Shown here in pieces: positions 7,140 through 14,489 of a DNA stretch of 14,868 nucleotides (its first letter is position 1; every line of letters begins with the position of its first letter). The DNA lies in the NCBI GenBank assembly GCA_036825155.1, contig DAISYU010000080.1:1-14868 (forward strand), given 5' to 3'. The stretch comes from DSAD01 sp036825155 (GTDB lineage: Bacteria > Desulfobacterota > Desulfomonilia > UBA1062). The position numbers were made by a program, and so were the translations under genes. The notes beneath the pieces are model-generated. The model ran no database searches and was not told the DNA's origin. It saw only the letters and a program-made list of their open reading frames with translations.

Positions 7140-8645
7140 TCAGCGGTGATATATCGTGATCTCATCCCCGGGATAGATCTGGGCTGTGGAAGAAAGCTGA
7201 TTCCAGCGAATGACATCGTTCAAGGAGACCTCGAACTGTTTGGAAATACCCCAGATGGTGTCCCCTTTCTTCACGAGGTACTGCGTATGCCGTTTGTGAG
7301 ATGTCCCTAGAGGCTTCGGGGGGATATTGAGCACCATGTTCGGATAGATCCGTTCCGGGTCTTCCAGGTTGTTCACCGCGAGGATATCCTGCACGCTCAC
7401 CCCTCGCTGCCGGGAGATGCTCTTTATGGTATCACCCTTGGCAACCACATAGGTATGTTTCCCCCTCGGTTTGTCTGCAACCGTGTTTTTCGGTATGACG
7501 AGCACGTTGCCGATGGTGAGGATGTCGCCAGGTCGCATCCTGTTGGCCTGGGCGATGGTCTTTGTCTGGGAAGAGTATTTCCTGGCAAGAGCAGACAAGG
7601 TATCCCCTTTTCTGATCGTGTGCGTGACATACTCGATGTGCGGCTTGTTGATACTGGAAAGGTATTCGGATACCATGTCAGCTTTTCCGGCGGGGATCTT
7701 CAGTTCGTACTGTCTGGTCATCGGCGGCGTGCACCCACGTATGAGTTCCGGGTTCAGACTCGTGAGATGATCCTGCGACACGCCGATCACCTCTGCGATC
7801 TCGTCAAGGTAGGTAAAGGTGCTGATGGTTACGGTTTCATGACCTCCTTCGGAGAGCTCCACCGGATCGGGAATCGGCAGACCGTATTTTTCCCTGTCCC
7901 TTGCCATGACAAGTGTTGCGGCAAATTTCGGGACGTAAGCAAGGGTCTCCCTCTTGATGGGCATGCCTCGAGAGATATCCCAGAAGCACTCGATATCCGG
8001 GTTGCGTCTCTTTATTCTGAGGATCGTACCTTCACCTGCATTGTATGCCGCACTGGCCAGCAGCCAGTCGTCAAAGAGGGAATGCAGGTGTTTCAGGTAC
8101 TGAGCTGCGGCCATGGTTGATTTATCGAGATCCCTTCGTTCGTCCACCCAGGTGTTTATCCTCAGTCCATACCGCCTCGCTGTCCCTGACATGAACTGCC
8201 AGTATCCGGTTGCCCCGGCATGGGATATGGCGTTTGGATTGCCGCCGCTTTCCACAAGAGAAAGGTACACGAGATCAGTGGGCAGTCCCTGTTCATTGAA
8301 GATCTCTTCCATTCTGGGTCTGACCTTGTCGAATCGGGTCAGGGTCGCCTGGAAATATTTCTGGTCGGTCCTGGACATCCTCTCTATCCACTGCTGAACC
8401 CTGTAGTTGACCTCGAAGTCGATGTCGTATGTCGGCGGGAGAGGTTCGTCGATTACCTCTGCCTGCAGATTCTCCTGTGGAGTCGGTTCCGCAACCTCCA
8501 CATCAATGGAGGGTTTGATCACCTCAAAAGGGGGGGTGTTTATCTCCGGAAGGGCTTCCACCCGGGAAGGTGCATGAGTAACAGTGTGACTGCACGCAGA
8601 GAAAGTTAACAGTATTGTGAGTAATAGGATTGCCCTTGATATCAT
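7140..8645 (-). CDS. mltD: MltD-type membrane-bound lytic murein transglycosylase with LysM repeats
   Basis: 501-residue lipoprotein that cleaves the MurNAc-GlcNAc bond of peptidoglycan to give 1,6-anhydro ends. The signal peptide ends TFSAC with Cys18 as the lipidated residue; the lipobox is slightly atypical, with Phe at -3. The SLT (GH23-like) domain spans about 85-260, with the catalytic Glu132 in SLVESGGNPN, GYWQFM at 147-152 and YNAGEG at 201-206. A degenerate LysM-like segment lies at about 270-320, then three clear LysM modules at about 340-385, 398-442 and 455-499. Length and order match the MltD family. The ATG at 8645 is preceded by GGAGG at a rather long spacing of 13 bases, and an in-frame TGA just upstream rules out extension. 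It is divergent from rpoH. With the PBP and LysM protein nearby it forms a cell-wall neighbourhood. Confidence 0.93.
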   Translation of the reverse strand: MISRAILLLTILLTFSACSHTVTHAPSRVEALPEINTPPFEVIKPSIDVEVAEPTPQENLQAEVIDEPLPPTYDIDFEVNYRVQQWIERMSRTDQKYFQATLTRFDKVRPRMEEIFNEQGLPTDLVYLSLVESGGNPNAISHAGATGYWQFMSGTARRYGLRINTWVDERRDLDKSTMAAAQYLKHLHSLFDDWLLASAAYNAGEGTILRIKRRNPDIECFWDISRGMPIKRETLAYVPKFAATLVMARDREKYGLPIPDPVELSEGGHETVTISTFTYLDEIAEVIGVSQDHLTSLNPELIRGCTPPMTRQYELKIPAGKADMVSEYLSSINKPHIEYVTHTIRKGDTLSALARKYSSQTKTIAQANRMRPGDILTIGNVLVIPKNTVADKPRGKHTYVVAKGDTIKSISRQRGVSVQDILAVNNLEDPERIYPNMVLNIPPKPLGTSHKRHTQYLVKKGDTIWGISKQFEVSLNDVIRWNQLSSTAQIYPGDEITIYHR

Positions 8646-8673
8646 GGCTGTTCAACAACCTCCGAAGGATGTA

Positions 8674-8702
8674 TATTTACATGGAATGCATGAACCCTTC
8701 AA
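8674..8702 (-). promoter_or_regulatory. Probable promoter for mltD
   Basis: On the minus strand TTGAAG (8702-8697) and TAAATA (8679-8674) are 17 bases apart. Transcription would begin near 8667, about 22 bases before the mltD ATG, and the transcript would include the GGAGG site. The inverted repeats at 8705-8743 lie immediately upstream of it. Confidence 0.5.
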
Positions 8703-8704
8703 TG

Positions 8705-8737
8705 TTTTTTTTCATCTAAAATATCGGATGAAAAAAA
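8705..8737. repeat. Inverted repeat 1 between mltD and rpoH
   Basis: A T-run followed by CATC (ending 8716) pairs with GATG followed by seven A (8727-8737), making 11-base perfect arms (8706-8716 with 8727-8737) around a 10-base centre. It lies upstream of both putative divergent start sites, so it is more likely a DNA operator than an RNA hairpin. A T-rich/A-rich stem like this could also act as a weak terminator in either direction if read through. Confidence 0.55.
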
Positions 8738-8743
8738 CCGATA
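8722..8743. repeat. Inverted repeat 2, overlapping repeat 1, upstream of rpoH
   Basis: TATCGG (8722-8727) and CCGATA (8738-8743) are perfect 6-base inverted arms separated by 10 bases. The left arm shares base 8727 with repeat 1 and the A-run of repeat 1 forms its centre, so the two cannot form fully at the same time. It overlaps the putative -35 region of rpoH. Confidence 0.5.
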
Positions 8744-8755
8744 CTTGACGATAAT
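8728..8755 (+). promoter_or_regulatory. Possible rpoH promoter
   Basis: GATAAT (8750-8755) is a good -10 match. ATGAAA (8728-8733), 16 bases upstream, is a weak -35 embedded in the inverted repeats. Transcription would start near 8762, leaving about 25 bases of leader with the AAAGGAG ribosome site. An alternative -35, TTGACG at 8745, has no usable -10 because the matching position falls in the ribosome site. No CIRCE element and no clear sigma32 -10 (CCCCAT type) is visible. Confidence 0.3.
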
Positions 8756-8786
8756 GTGTTGATCGTTGTAAAGGAGACGAAAAATT

Positions 8787-9644
8787 ATGAACTTACCAGT
8801 TGTTCAGCACAATACTGCTTCCGCCCTGATAAACAAGTTCGAGCGCTTTCCGGTGCTCAGCAAGGAAGAAGAGCTCGATCTGGCTGTGCGCCTCTGGGAA
8901 CACAATGATATAGATGCTGCACAGGCTCTGATTACCGCAAATCTGCGTAATGTAGTACGCATCGCCATGGATTATTCGGGGTACGGCCTTCCCCTGGAAG
9001 ACATCGTGCAGGAAGGGACCATCGGGTTGATGGTGGCGGTGAAAAAATTTGATCCGCACAAGGGATATCGCCTCATGACCTACGCCGTCTGGTGGATAAA
9101 GGCCATGATTCATGACTATATAATGAAATTCTACTCTCAGGTCAAACTGGGGACTACCAAACTTCAGAAGAGGTTGTTCTATGGACTGAACAAGCTCTCT
9201 GCTGAGGAAGATGTCATGGATGAAAATATCGAGGGGCGCTCAAAGGCAATCTCAGCACGGCTCGATGCAAATCCTCAGCAGGTGGAGGAAATCATCACGA
9301 GACTCACGCATCGGGATCAGTCTCTGGATACCCCGATGGCAGACGGCAGTGATGCGAGCTTCATGGATTTCCTTGTGGATACCAGGGCAAACCCTGAGGA
9401 CAAGGTGATGGAGTCTCAGCGGGCGACGTACGTGAAGAACCAGATCCACCTGGCGTTGTCTAAACTGTCGGATCGCGAGAAGGATATCGCCCGGCAAAGG
9501 CTCATGGCAGACAATCCCCAGACCCTTGAAGAACTGGGGAAACAGTATAATATCTCCAAAGAACGTGTACGGCAGATTGAAAACAATGTGAAGGCAAAAC
9601 TGAAAAAGACTCTGGCCGGAGACCTGGAATTCTTAATGGCCTAA
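8787..9644 (+). CDS. rpoH: RNA polymerase heat-shock sigma factor (sigma32 family)
   Basis: 285 residues, the normal length for RpoH. It directs core RNA polymerase to heat-shock promoters. Region 2 shows the conserved EDIVQEGTIGLMVAVKKFDP (71-90) and a Trp-containing region 2.3/2.4 at about 96-112. The RpoH-specific box LQKRLFYGLNKL (126-137) closely matches E. coli QRKLFFNLRK and separates it from RpoD and RpoS. Region 4 ends with TLEELGKQYNISKERVRQIE (246-265), the -35-binding helix-turn-helix. The start is supported by AAAGGAG about 10 bases upstream. The following gene is a small heat-shock protein only 6 bases away, so sigma factor and chaperone probably form one transcript. The upstream inverted repeats suggest an extra layer of control (inference). 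Confidence 0.94.
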   Translation: MNLPVVQHNTASALINKFERFPVLSKEEELDLAVRLWEHNDIDAAQALITANLRNVVRIAMDYSGYGLPLEDIVQEGTIGLMVAVKKFDPHKGYRLMTYAVWWIKAMIHDYIMKFYSQVKLGTTKLQKRLFYGLNKLSAEEDVMDENIEGRSKAISARLDANPQQVEEIITRLTHRDQSLDTPMADGSDASFMDFLVDTRANPEDKVMESQRATYVKNQIHLALSKLSDREKDIARQRLMADNPQTLEELGKQYNISKERVRQIENNVKAKLKKTLAGDLEFLMA

Positions 9645-9650
9645 GGTGTT

Positions 9651-10097
9651 ATGATCATGAGCAGTGAGAGGAGACACCCATTACGTGATATCCTGTACCT
9701 GCAGGATAGAATGAACAGGGTATTTGAAGAGAGTTTACGGGAAAGCGGAGTTTATAGAACCCCGGGACAGTGGATCCCTCATGTGGATGTTTTTGAAGAC
9801 GATGTGTCTGTGACCATCAAGGCGGAACTTCCCGGGGTACACCGGGAGGATATCATCCTCGATGTATCAGGCGGCGTACTCACCCTGAGCGGTAAGAAGA
9901 ATTATGCCCATGACGATCAGACCGAGAGCTACCACATGATAGAACGGCAGTACGGCTCTTTTCGAAGATCGTTCAATATCCCGGATGTAGTGGATATCAG
10001 CAGGGTGGATGCAAAGCTTGAAAATGGAGTACTGCAGATCATCCTGCCCAAGATAGAGCGTACACAGACAAAAAAGATACCTATCCTCGAGAAGTGA
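9651..10097 (+). CDS. Small heat-shock protein (Hsp20/alpha-crystallin family)
   Basis: 148 residues. ATP-independent holdase that binds unfolding proteins in the cytoplasm and hands them to DnaK/ClpB. The alpha-crystallin domain spans about 41-134, with AELPGVHREDI (58-68), GVLTLSG (75-81) and the hallmark AKLENGVLQIILPK (121-134). The C-terminal IxI oligomerisation motif is IPI at 143-145. The first ATG (9651) has AAGG only about 4 bases upstream; the third codon, ATG at 9657, has a more usual spacing of about 10 and could be the real start. It follows rpoH by 6 bases. Its last 17 bases overlap the 3' end of the convergent rsmG. Confidence 0.93.
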   Translation: MIMSSERRHPLRDILYLQDRMNRVFEESLRESGVYRTPGQWIPHVDVFEDDVSVTIKAELPGVHREDIILDVSGGVLTLSGKKNYAHDDQTESYHMIERQYGSFRRSFNIPDVVDISRVDAKLENGVLQIILPKIERTQTKKIPILEK

Positions 10098-10632
10098 TCC
10101 GGTAGGAATCGAGGCACAGGGTATAGTTCCTGAACCGTTTTTCTTCATGGCCGATGAGGGAGAATGCCTGATTTTCTATGGGTTTTTCCCTTCCGGTGGA
10201 GAGATAGTGGAAGCGGGCTGACGGCGCGGCTGTTTTCAGTACGATTTCTTCCAGCGTCTTTCTCGGGGAAAATGCCCGCGACATGAGTGCGACAAAAGGA
10301 CCTGTCTTCCTGACAAGGGGATCTGCCTCTATCAGTTCGAAATGCTCGAGATTCAATACATCAAGCATGTGGCGCAGGAAGACACATTTCTTCTCTGCGC
10401 GTTCTATCATGACCACATGAGACTTTGGATACATGATTTTGAACGGTATTGCAGGCAGACCAGAGCCGCTGCCTATATCGGCGATAGCCGGTTCCTGAAT
10501 GTGTACGAGGAGTTCCATGGTGTTTTCAACGTGCTCTTCGATATCGGCCACCATGGATGCGCTCACCAGATTCAGTAACGGATTGTATCTTTTAAGTTCC
10601 TCGATCCAGCGGTGAATGTCCTTGTGCATCAC
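10081..10632 (-). CDS. rsmG: 16S rRNA 7-methylguanosine methyltransferase RsmG (short, divergent)
   Basis: 183 residues against roughly 205-240 for most RsmG (GidB). It methylates N7 of G527 in 16S rRNA using S-adenosylmethionine. The SAM-binding motif ADIGSGSGLPAIPF (51-64) replaces the usual DxGSGAGFPGIP. MIERAEKKCVFLRHML (75-90) matches the ESxxKKxxFL segment, and SRAF is at 118-121. The N terminus is short: in this frame a TAG lies at 10662, with no standard start between it and 10632. The start is GTG at 10632 or ATG at 10629; the ATG shares one base with the mnmE stop, so translation is probably coupled. No strong ribosome site is present. The identification is good, but the family is divergent here. 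Confidence 0.87.
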   Translation of the reverse strand: MMHKDIHRWIEELKRYNPLLNLVSASMVADIEEHVENTMELLVHIQEPAIADIGSGSGLPAIPFKIMYPKSHVVMIERAEKKCVFLRHMLDVLNLEHFELIEADPLVRKTGPFVALMSRAFSPRKTLEEIVLKTAAPSARFHYLSTGREKPIENQAFSLIGHEEKRFRNYTLCLDSYRITSRG

Positions 10633-11945
10633 TTGCCCACACAGAATTGTGAAAATATTCTATTGAGCATGTCCTCATCCACTTCCTTCCCGATGATTTC
10701 CTGGAGGAAGCTGGAGGCATGACTCAGATCAATGGTCAGTACATCAGCCGTCATTCCTGCCCCGGCCGATTCTTCGGCCTGGACGAGACAAGTGCGGGCC
10801 TTTTCCAGCAGGTATGCGTGCCGCTGAATAAACACCTTTGGCCGGGTATCGGGAACAGTATGGGTCATCAATCCCAAGAGTTCAGCGATACCCTGTCCGT
10901 ACTTGGCCGAGATCCATACCGTGTCATTGGCTGAACTCTTATGTGGCTGGGCGTCCAGCAGGTCTATCTTGTTCATGACAACAATGGTTTTTTCCCCCAG
11001 ATCGAGCCACTTGTGCTCGTCCGGCTGCAGGCCAATGCCTGCATCTACCACATAGAGCACAAGATCTGATTGGGCAAGTTTCTCGATGGTCTTTTCCACC
11101 CCGATCTTTTCCGGGCCCGATGATGTCTCGCGTATCCCTGCCGTGTCGTGAAACACGAAGTCAATACCCTCTATGGTGACATGTTCATGAATAATGTCTC
11201 TTGTGGTTCCTCCCTCGGCATGCACGATGGCCCTGGGATATCCGAGTATTGCATTGAACAACGAGGACTTGCCTGCATTGGGAAGTCCGGCGATGGTAGT
11301 GGAAATGCCGCTTAAGAGGCTCGGCGCAGCATCGTGGTCTTTCAGCAGGTCCTCTATCTTATGGAGAATCGGTGTGATTGCTTCGATGATGGATTCAGTT
11401 GTTATCTCCACATCGTCGGCGATGAAGGATGCCTCGATCAAGGCAAGGAGATCCAATATGGCCGTATCCAGGTCTTCTACGCTGCGGGACAGATCACCGT
11501 CGAGGAGTGATTTTGCCATTTCGATCCCTGCGGAAGATCCGGCGCTGATAATAGCTCCCACAGCCTCGGCCTGGGCGAGATCCATCTTCGCGTTTAAGTA
11601 TGCCCTCCGGGTAAATTCGCCCTGCTGGGCGAGCCGTGCAAGATGGGTGGTGTGTATGACATCCAGGAGAGTATCCACCAACAGGGGATTGCCATGGCAA
11701 CTGATTTCCGCCACATCCTCTCCGGTATAAGACTGCGGCCCCGGATGGAAGACCGCCATGACCTGATCGATGAGAGCACCTTCAGAACCTCGCAAACGGG
11801 CAAAAAAATGCTTGTGGGGCGGCCATGATTCCACCCACGTAATCCTCTTGAGAATCTCGAGTGTCTCTGTCCCGCTTATCCTGATAGTGCTGATCCCGCC
11901 GTAACCCCGAGGCGAGGATTCTGCATAGATCGTATCTGCTACTAT
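10629..11945 (-). CDS. mnmE: tRNA modification GTPase MnmE, apparent ATA start
   Basis: GTPase that, with MnmG, forms the cmnm5 (or nm5) group on U34 of certain tRNAs. From the proposed start it has 438 residues. The N-terminal tetrahydrofolate-binding domain shows DTIYAESSPRGYGGI (4-18), SYTGEDV (72-78) and FTRRAYLNAKMDLAQAEAVG (111-130). The G domain has P-loop GLPNAGKS (220-227), GGTTRD (245-250), DTAG (267-270) and NKID (325-328). The C terminus ends FCVGK with the conserved Cys (435). No ATG, GTG or TTG exists in frame between the TAA at 11981 and a GTG at 11834, and starting at that GTG would delete conserved residues 1-37. ATA at 11945 matches the usual start position and has GAGGAAGG 7 bases upstream. 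It overlaps the jag stop. A G-to-A change from ATG, or a sequence error, is possible. Confidence 0.92.
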   Translation of the reverse strand: MVADTIYAESSPRGYGGISTIRISGTETLEILKRITWVESWPPHKHFFARLRGSEGALIDQVMAVFHPGPQSYTGEDVAEISCHGNPLLVDTLLDVIHTTHLARLAQQGEFTRRAYLNAKMDLAQAEAVGAIISAGSSAGIEMAKSLLDGDLSRSVEDLDTAILDLLALIEASFIADDVEITTESIIEAITPILHKIEDLLKDHDAAPSLLSGISTTIAGLPNAGKSSLFNAILGYPRAIVHAEGGTTRDIIHEHVTIEGIDFVFHDTAGIRETSSGPEKIGVEKTIEKLAQSDLVLYVVDAGIGLQPDEHKWLDLGEKTIVVMNKIDLLDAQPHKSSANDTVWISAKYGQGIAELLGLMTHTVPDTRPKVFIQRHAYLLEKARTCLVQAEESAGAGMTADVLTIDLSHASSFLQEIIGKEVDEDMLNRIFSQFCVGK

Positions 11946-12658
11946 TTTGATGCCTTCCTCGGTACAATAACGACCTTTTTATAGACGCCGTCTCCGATGC
12001 TCTTGGTATTTACACGGTTGTCATTTTTCAGAGCAAGGTGGATTATTCGTCTATCATACGGATTCATCTTTTCCAACGATACCGACTGGCCTGTGCGCCT
12101 CGCCTTCTGTCCCATCTTGAAGGCCATAGACCTCAAAAGATCCATATGCCGTTGCCGGTAACCCTCTGTGTCAATCGTAACATACAGTGGTTCTGATCTG
12201 TCCTTGTTCAATATCCTGTTGACAATGAACTGCAGGGCATCCAGGGTCTGGCCGCGCTTTCCGATAATGAGCCCTGATCCGTCGCCGACGATCTCGATGG
12301 TACCCTCTTCGCGGATTTTTATCTCGCAACTCATATTCATGCGGGTCAGGATATCGGATATGATCCTTGATGCCTGTCCCAGGATCTTTTCTTTTTCTGC
12401 GGCTTCAGGTTCCCGGGGAGCCGGCTTGGCTGGAGCAGAAACTTCCTGCTCCGGCAGCTCGGTAGTTTCCGTGTCTTTCCGTGCCGGTCGTGCCAGAATC
12501 TTAGCGGTTTTTGTTCCGACAAGACCGAATAATCCCTTTGATCCCTCTGAGATCACCTGAATATCTAAATTTTCAAAGTTCAACCGGAATGTTCTCATCG
12601 CTGCCACGATGGCTTCATCCACGGTCTTTGCTTCAAATTCTCTGTATTCTTCTTCCAT
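11942..12658 (-). CDS. jag: Jag/KhpB (EloR) RNA-binding protein
   Basis: 238 residues. A cytoplasmic KH-R3H RNA-binding protein; homologues in Gram-positive bacteria affect cell elongation and division. The Jag_N domain is at about 1-56, with KGLFGLVGTK at 41-50. A Glu/Pro/Ala-rich linker covers about 58-92. The KH domain at about 93-165 has the GxxG loop GKRG (133-136), and the R3H domain at about 170-235 has RRIIH (203-207). The ATG at 12658 is preferred over the GTG at 12664 because AGGAG lies 9 bases before the ATG but only 3 before the GTG. It sits between yidC and mnmE, as in many bacteria. Its stop TAG is followed directly by a second TAG, and the mnmE start overlaps the first. Confidence 0.93.
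   Translation of the reverse strand: MEEEYREFEAKTVDEAIVAAMRTFRLNFENLDIQVISEGSKGLFGLVGTKTAKILARPARKDTETTELPEQEVSAPAKPAPREPEAAEKEKILGQASRIISDILTRMNMSCEIKIREEGTIEIVGDGSGLIIGKRGQTLDALQFIVNRILNKDRSEPLYVTIDTEGYRQRHMDLLRSMAFKMGQKARRTGQSVSLEKMNPYDRRIIHLALKNDNRVNTKSIGDGVYKKVVIVPRKASK
11953..11960 (-). promoter_or_regulatory. Ribosome-binding site supporting the ATA start of mnmE
   Basis: GAGGAAGG on the minus strand lies inside the end of jag, 7 bases before ATA at 11945-11943. The placement is right for initiation at that codon and for nothing else in frame, which is the main sequence argument for the non-canonical start. Confidence 0.55.
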
Positions 12659-12670
12659 GTTCACAATCTC

Positions 12671-14257
12671 CTATGAATCTTTCCTGTTAATGTAGGCCTG
12701 CTGAGCAATAGAAAGGACGTTGCTCACAAGCCAGTAGATGACAAGTCCGGACGGGAAGCTCAGGAACAGGATGGTGAAGAAGACAGGCATAAAGAGCATC
12801 ACTTTCTGCTGTGTGGCATCACCTGTTGAAGGCGTCATCTTTTGCATGACAAATTGGCTCAGCCCCATGAGGATGGGGGTAATAAAATACGGGTCCTTTG
12901 CCGACAGGTCGGGCAGCCATGTGCCGACAATGTAAAACGGTGTGTGCCGCAGCTCGATGGCTGAAAAGAATACCCTGTAGAGTGCAAACAGGATGGGTAT
13001 CTGAAGAAGCATGGGAAGACAGCCGCCCATGGGGTTGATCTTGTGGTCGGAATAGAGCTTCATCATCTCCTGATTCAGTTTCTGCTTGTCATCTTTGTAT
13101 TTTGCCTGAATCTCTTTCATGAGCGGCTGTATCTTCTGCAGACCTTTCATGGAGGTGAAACTCTTGAGGGTCAACGGATACAGCAGGATCTTGATGATGA
13201 TTGTGAGGATGATGATCGACCACCCATAGCTGTGGGTAAAAGAGTAGATCCAGTTCATGGCCATAAGCATCGGTTTCGCAATCAGGTCGAAAAATCCGAA
13301 ATCAAGCGCCTTTTTCAGGCCGTATCCTGATTCCTTGAGTGTTTCCAGCTCCTTTGGACCGATGAAGATGAGGTAGTCGTTTACATATTGTGAGCCGGGT
13401 TCAATGACAGCAGGGAGCGATCCGTAGTGAAGCCTGATAATATTGTCATCGATGCGTTTTATGTTCAGCATTGTCTCTACAGGATTCTTTGGGATGACTG
13501 CCTTGAGAAAATACTTGTCTTCGAATCCGAACCAGTTGATTTCTCCTGAGAATTCCCGGTATGCGCCCACCTTCTTTACCTTGGAGATCTTGAATTCTTC
13601 AAGGCGCTTTCCGTTGAGCAGAACCGGTCCCTCGAATATATAGCGTTTCCCCTTGTCATCAAGCGGGTAGAGATCGTCCAGCAGCATGGATACATTGAGT
13701 GTCATACGCTCGTTGGTGGTGTTCTCGATAACACTGAGGTATTCGATGGTATACTTCTTTGGATCGAGGGTATAGATCTTGTGTATGGTGATCCCCTGGG
13801 CTGCCTGTGCGCTCATGGTCACTTTCAGCGGAGCGTCTTGAGAAGTAAGGGTGCCCTTTTGTGATGAGGTGTAGATGAGTTCGGTATCCAGGAGTTCTTC
13901 ATTGAGATTTACAGTGGGCATGGGGGTATTGATGACCTCGACAAACGAGGCGTCCTCATCCATGCTCTCTTTATACTTTTTCAGTTTCACCGAGATAAGC
14001 CTGCCACCTTTTGTGTCCCATGTAGCCCGGTACAGAGGTGTCTCTGCTACTATGGTCTCTTCATCGCTGATAATCGGTGGAGTACTTTCCAGTCCCGGTA
14101 TCTTTAAGATCGGAGATGTGATCTCGGGTTTGGCTGTTTCCTCTACCCCGGTAATCTCCTGGGGCGTTTCATCCTTTCTGGGCTGAATCACGAGCAGATC
14201 CCAGATCAAAAGGATTGCAATCGATATGATGATGGCCAGTAATGTCTTCTTTTCCAT
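12671..14257 (-). CDS. yidC: Membrane protein insertase YidC (Oxa1 family, diderm type)
   Basis: 528 residues. It inserts and folds inner-membrane proteins alone or with SecYEG. An N-terminal membrane segment lies at 5-24, then a large periplasmic beta domain at about 60-320 typical of diderm bacteria. The conserved Oxa1 core follows at about 330-520, with WSIIILTIIIKILLYPLT at 346-363, the coiled cytoplasmic hairpin at about 370-405 (MKEIQAKYKDDKQKLNQEMM), NPMGGCLPMLLQIPI (408-422), and final membrane segments at 459-515. The groove position filled by Arg366 in E. coli is Lys356 here, keeping the positive charge. The start is supported by AAGGAG 9 bases upstream. jag begins 12 bases after it and yidD ends 22 bases before it. 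Confidence 0.96.
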   Translation of the reverse strand: MEKKTLLAIIISIAILLIWDLLVIQPRKDETPQEITGVEETAKPEITSPILKIPGLESTPPIISDEETIVAETPLYRATWDTKGGRLISVKLKKYKESMDEDASFVEVINTPMPTVNLNEELLDTELIYTSSQKGTLTSQDAPLKVTMSAQAAQGITIHKIYTLDPKKYTIEYLSVIENTTNERMTLNVSMLLDDLYPLDDKGKRYIFEGPVLLNGKRLEEFKISKVKKVGAYREFSGEINWFGFEDKYFLKAVIPKNPVETMLNIKRIDDNIIRLHYGSLPAVIEPGSQYVNDYLIFIGPKELETLKESGYGLKKALDFGFFDLIAKPMLMAMNWIYSFTHSYGWSIIILTIIIKILLYPLTLKSFTSMKGLQKIQPLMKEIQAKYKDDKQKLNQEMMKLYSDHKINPMGGCLPMLLQIPILFALYRVFFSAIELRHTPFYIVGTWLPDLSAKDPYFITPILMGLSQFVMQKMTPSTGDATQQKVMLFMPVFFTILFLSFPSGLVIYWLVSNVLSIAQQAYINRKDS

Positions 14258-14279
14258 GGATCAAGTCTCCTTAAACGAG

Positions 14280-14489
14280 CTAAACAGGGTCATAGCCACC
14301 AGGGTGGAAAGGATTGCATTTCAGTATACGAAAAGAAGCTTTCAGGAGACCTCTTACCAGGCCGTAGGTTGTGATTGCCTCGATTGCATAGTCGGAACAG
14401 GTCGGCCAGAATCTGCACGTTCTCGGGAAGAGGGGAGATATGGCCTTCTGATAGAAATGTATGAAAGCAAGAACGAGCTTTTTTACCAT
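14280..14489 (-). CDS. yidD: Membrane protein insertion efficiency factor YidD
   Basis: 69 residues, normal for the family. A small membrane-associated protein that aids YidC-dependent insertion. It has the conserved CRFWPTCSDYA (25-35) and CNPFHPGGYDPV (58-69), with an amphipathic N terminus (VKKLVLAFIHFYQKAISP). The start at 14489 has AGGG about 8 bases upstream. Its first 7 bases overlap the end of rnpA, and it is followed by yidC, its functional partner. Confidence 0.95.
   Translation of the reverse strand: MVKKLVLAFIHFYQKAISPLFPRTCRFWPTCSDYAIEAITTYGLVRGLLKASFRILKCNPFHPGGYDPV

Noticed and set aside
7455..8120. Plus-strand open frame of 221 codons
   Set aside because: Antisense to mltD across its SLT and LysM domains; no family resemblance.
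8646..8786. CIRCE element or sigma32-type promoter upstream of rpoH
   Set aside because: Neither TTAGCACTC/GAGTGCTAA arms nor a CCCCAT-type -10 can be found.
11194..11730. Plus-strand open frame of 178 codons
   Set aside because: Antisense shadow of the mnmE G domain and N-terminal domain; low-complexity Ser/Ala-rich product with no ribosome site of note.
11834..11945. GTG at 11834 as the mnmE start
   Set aside because: It would remove 37 residues that include the conserved SPRGYGGI folate-domain segment, and it has no supporting ribosome site comparable to the one before ATA at 11945.
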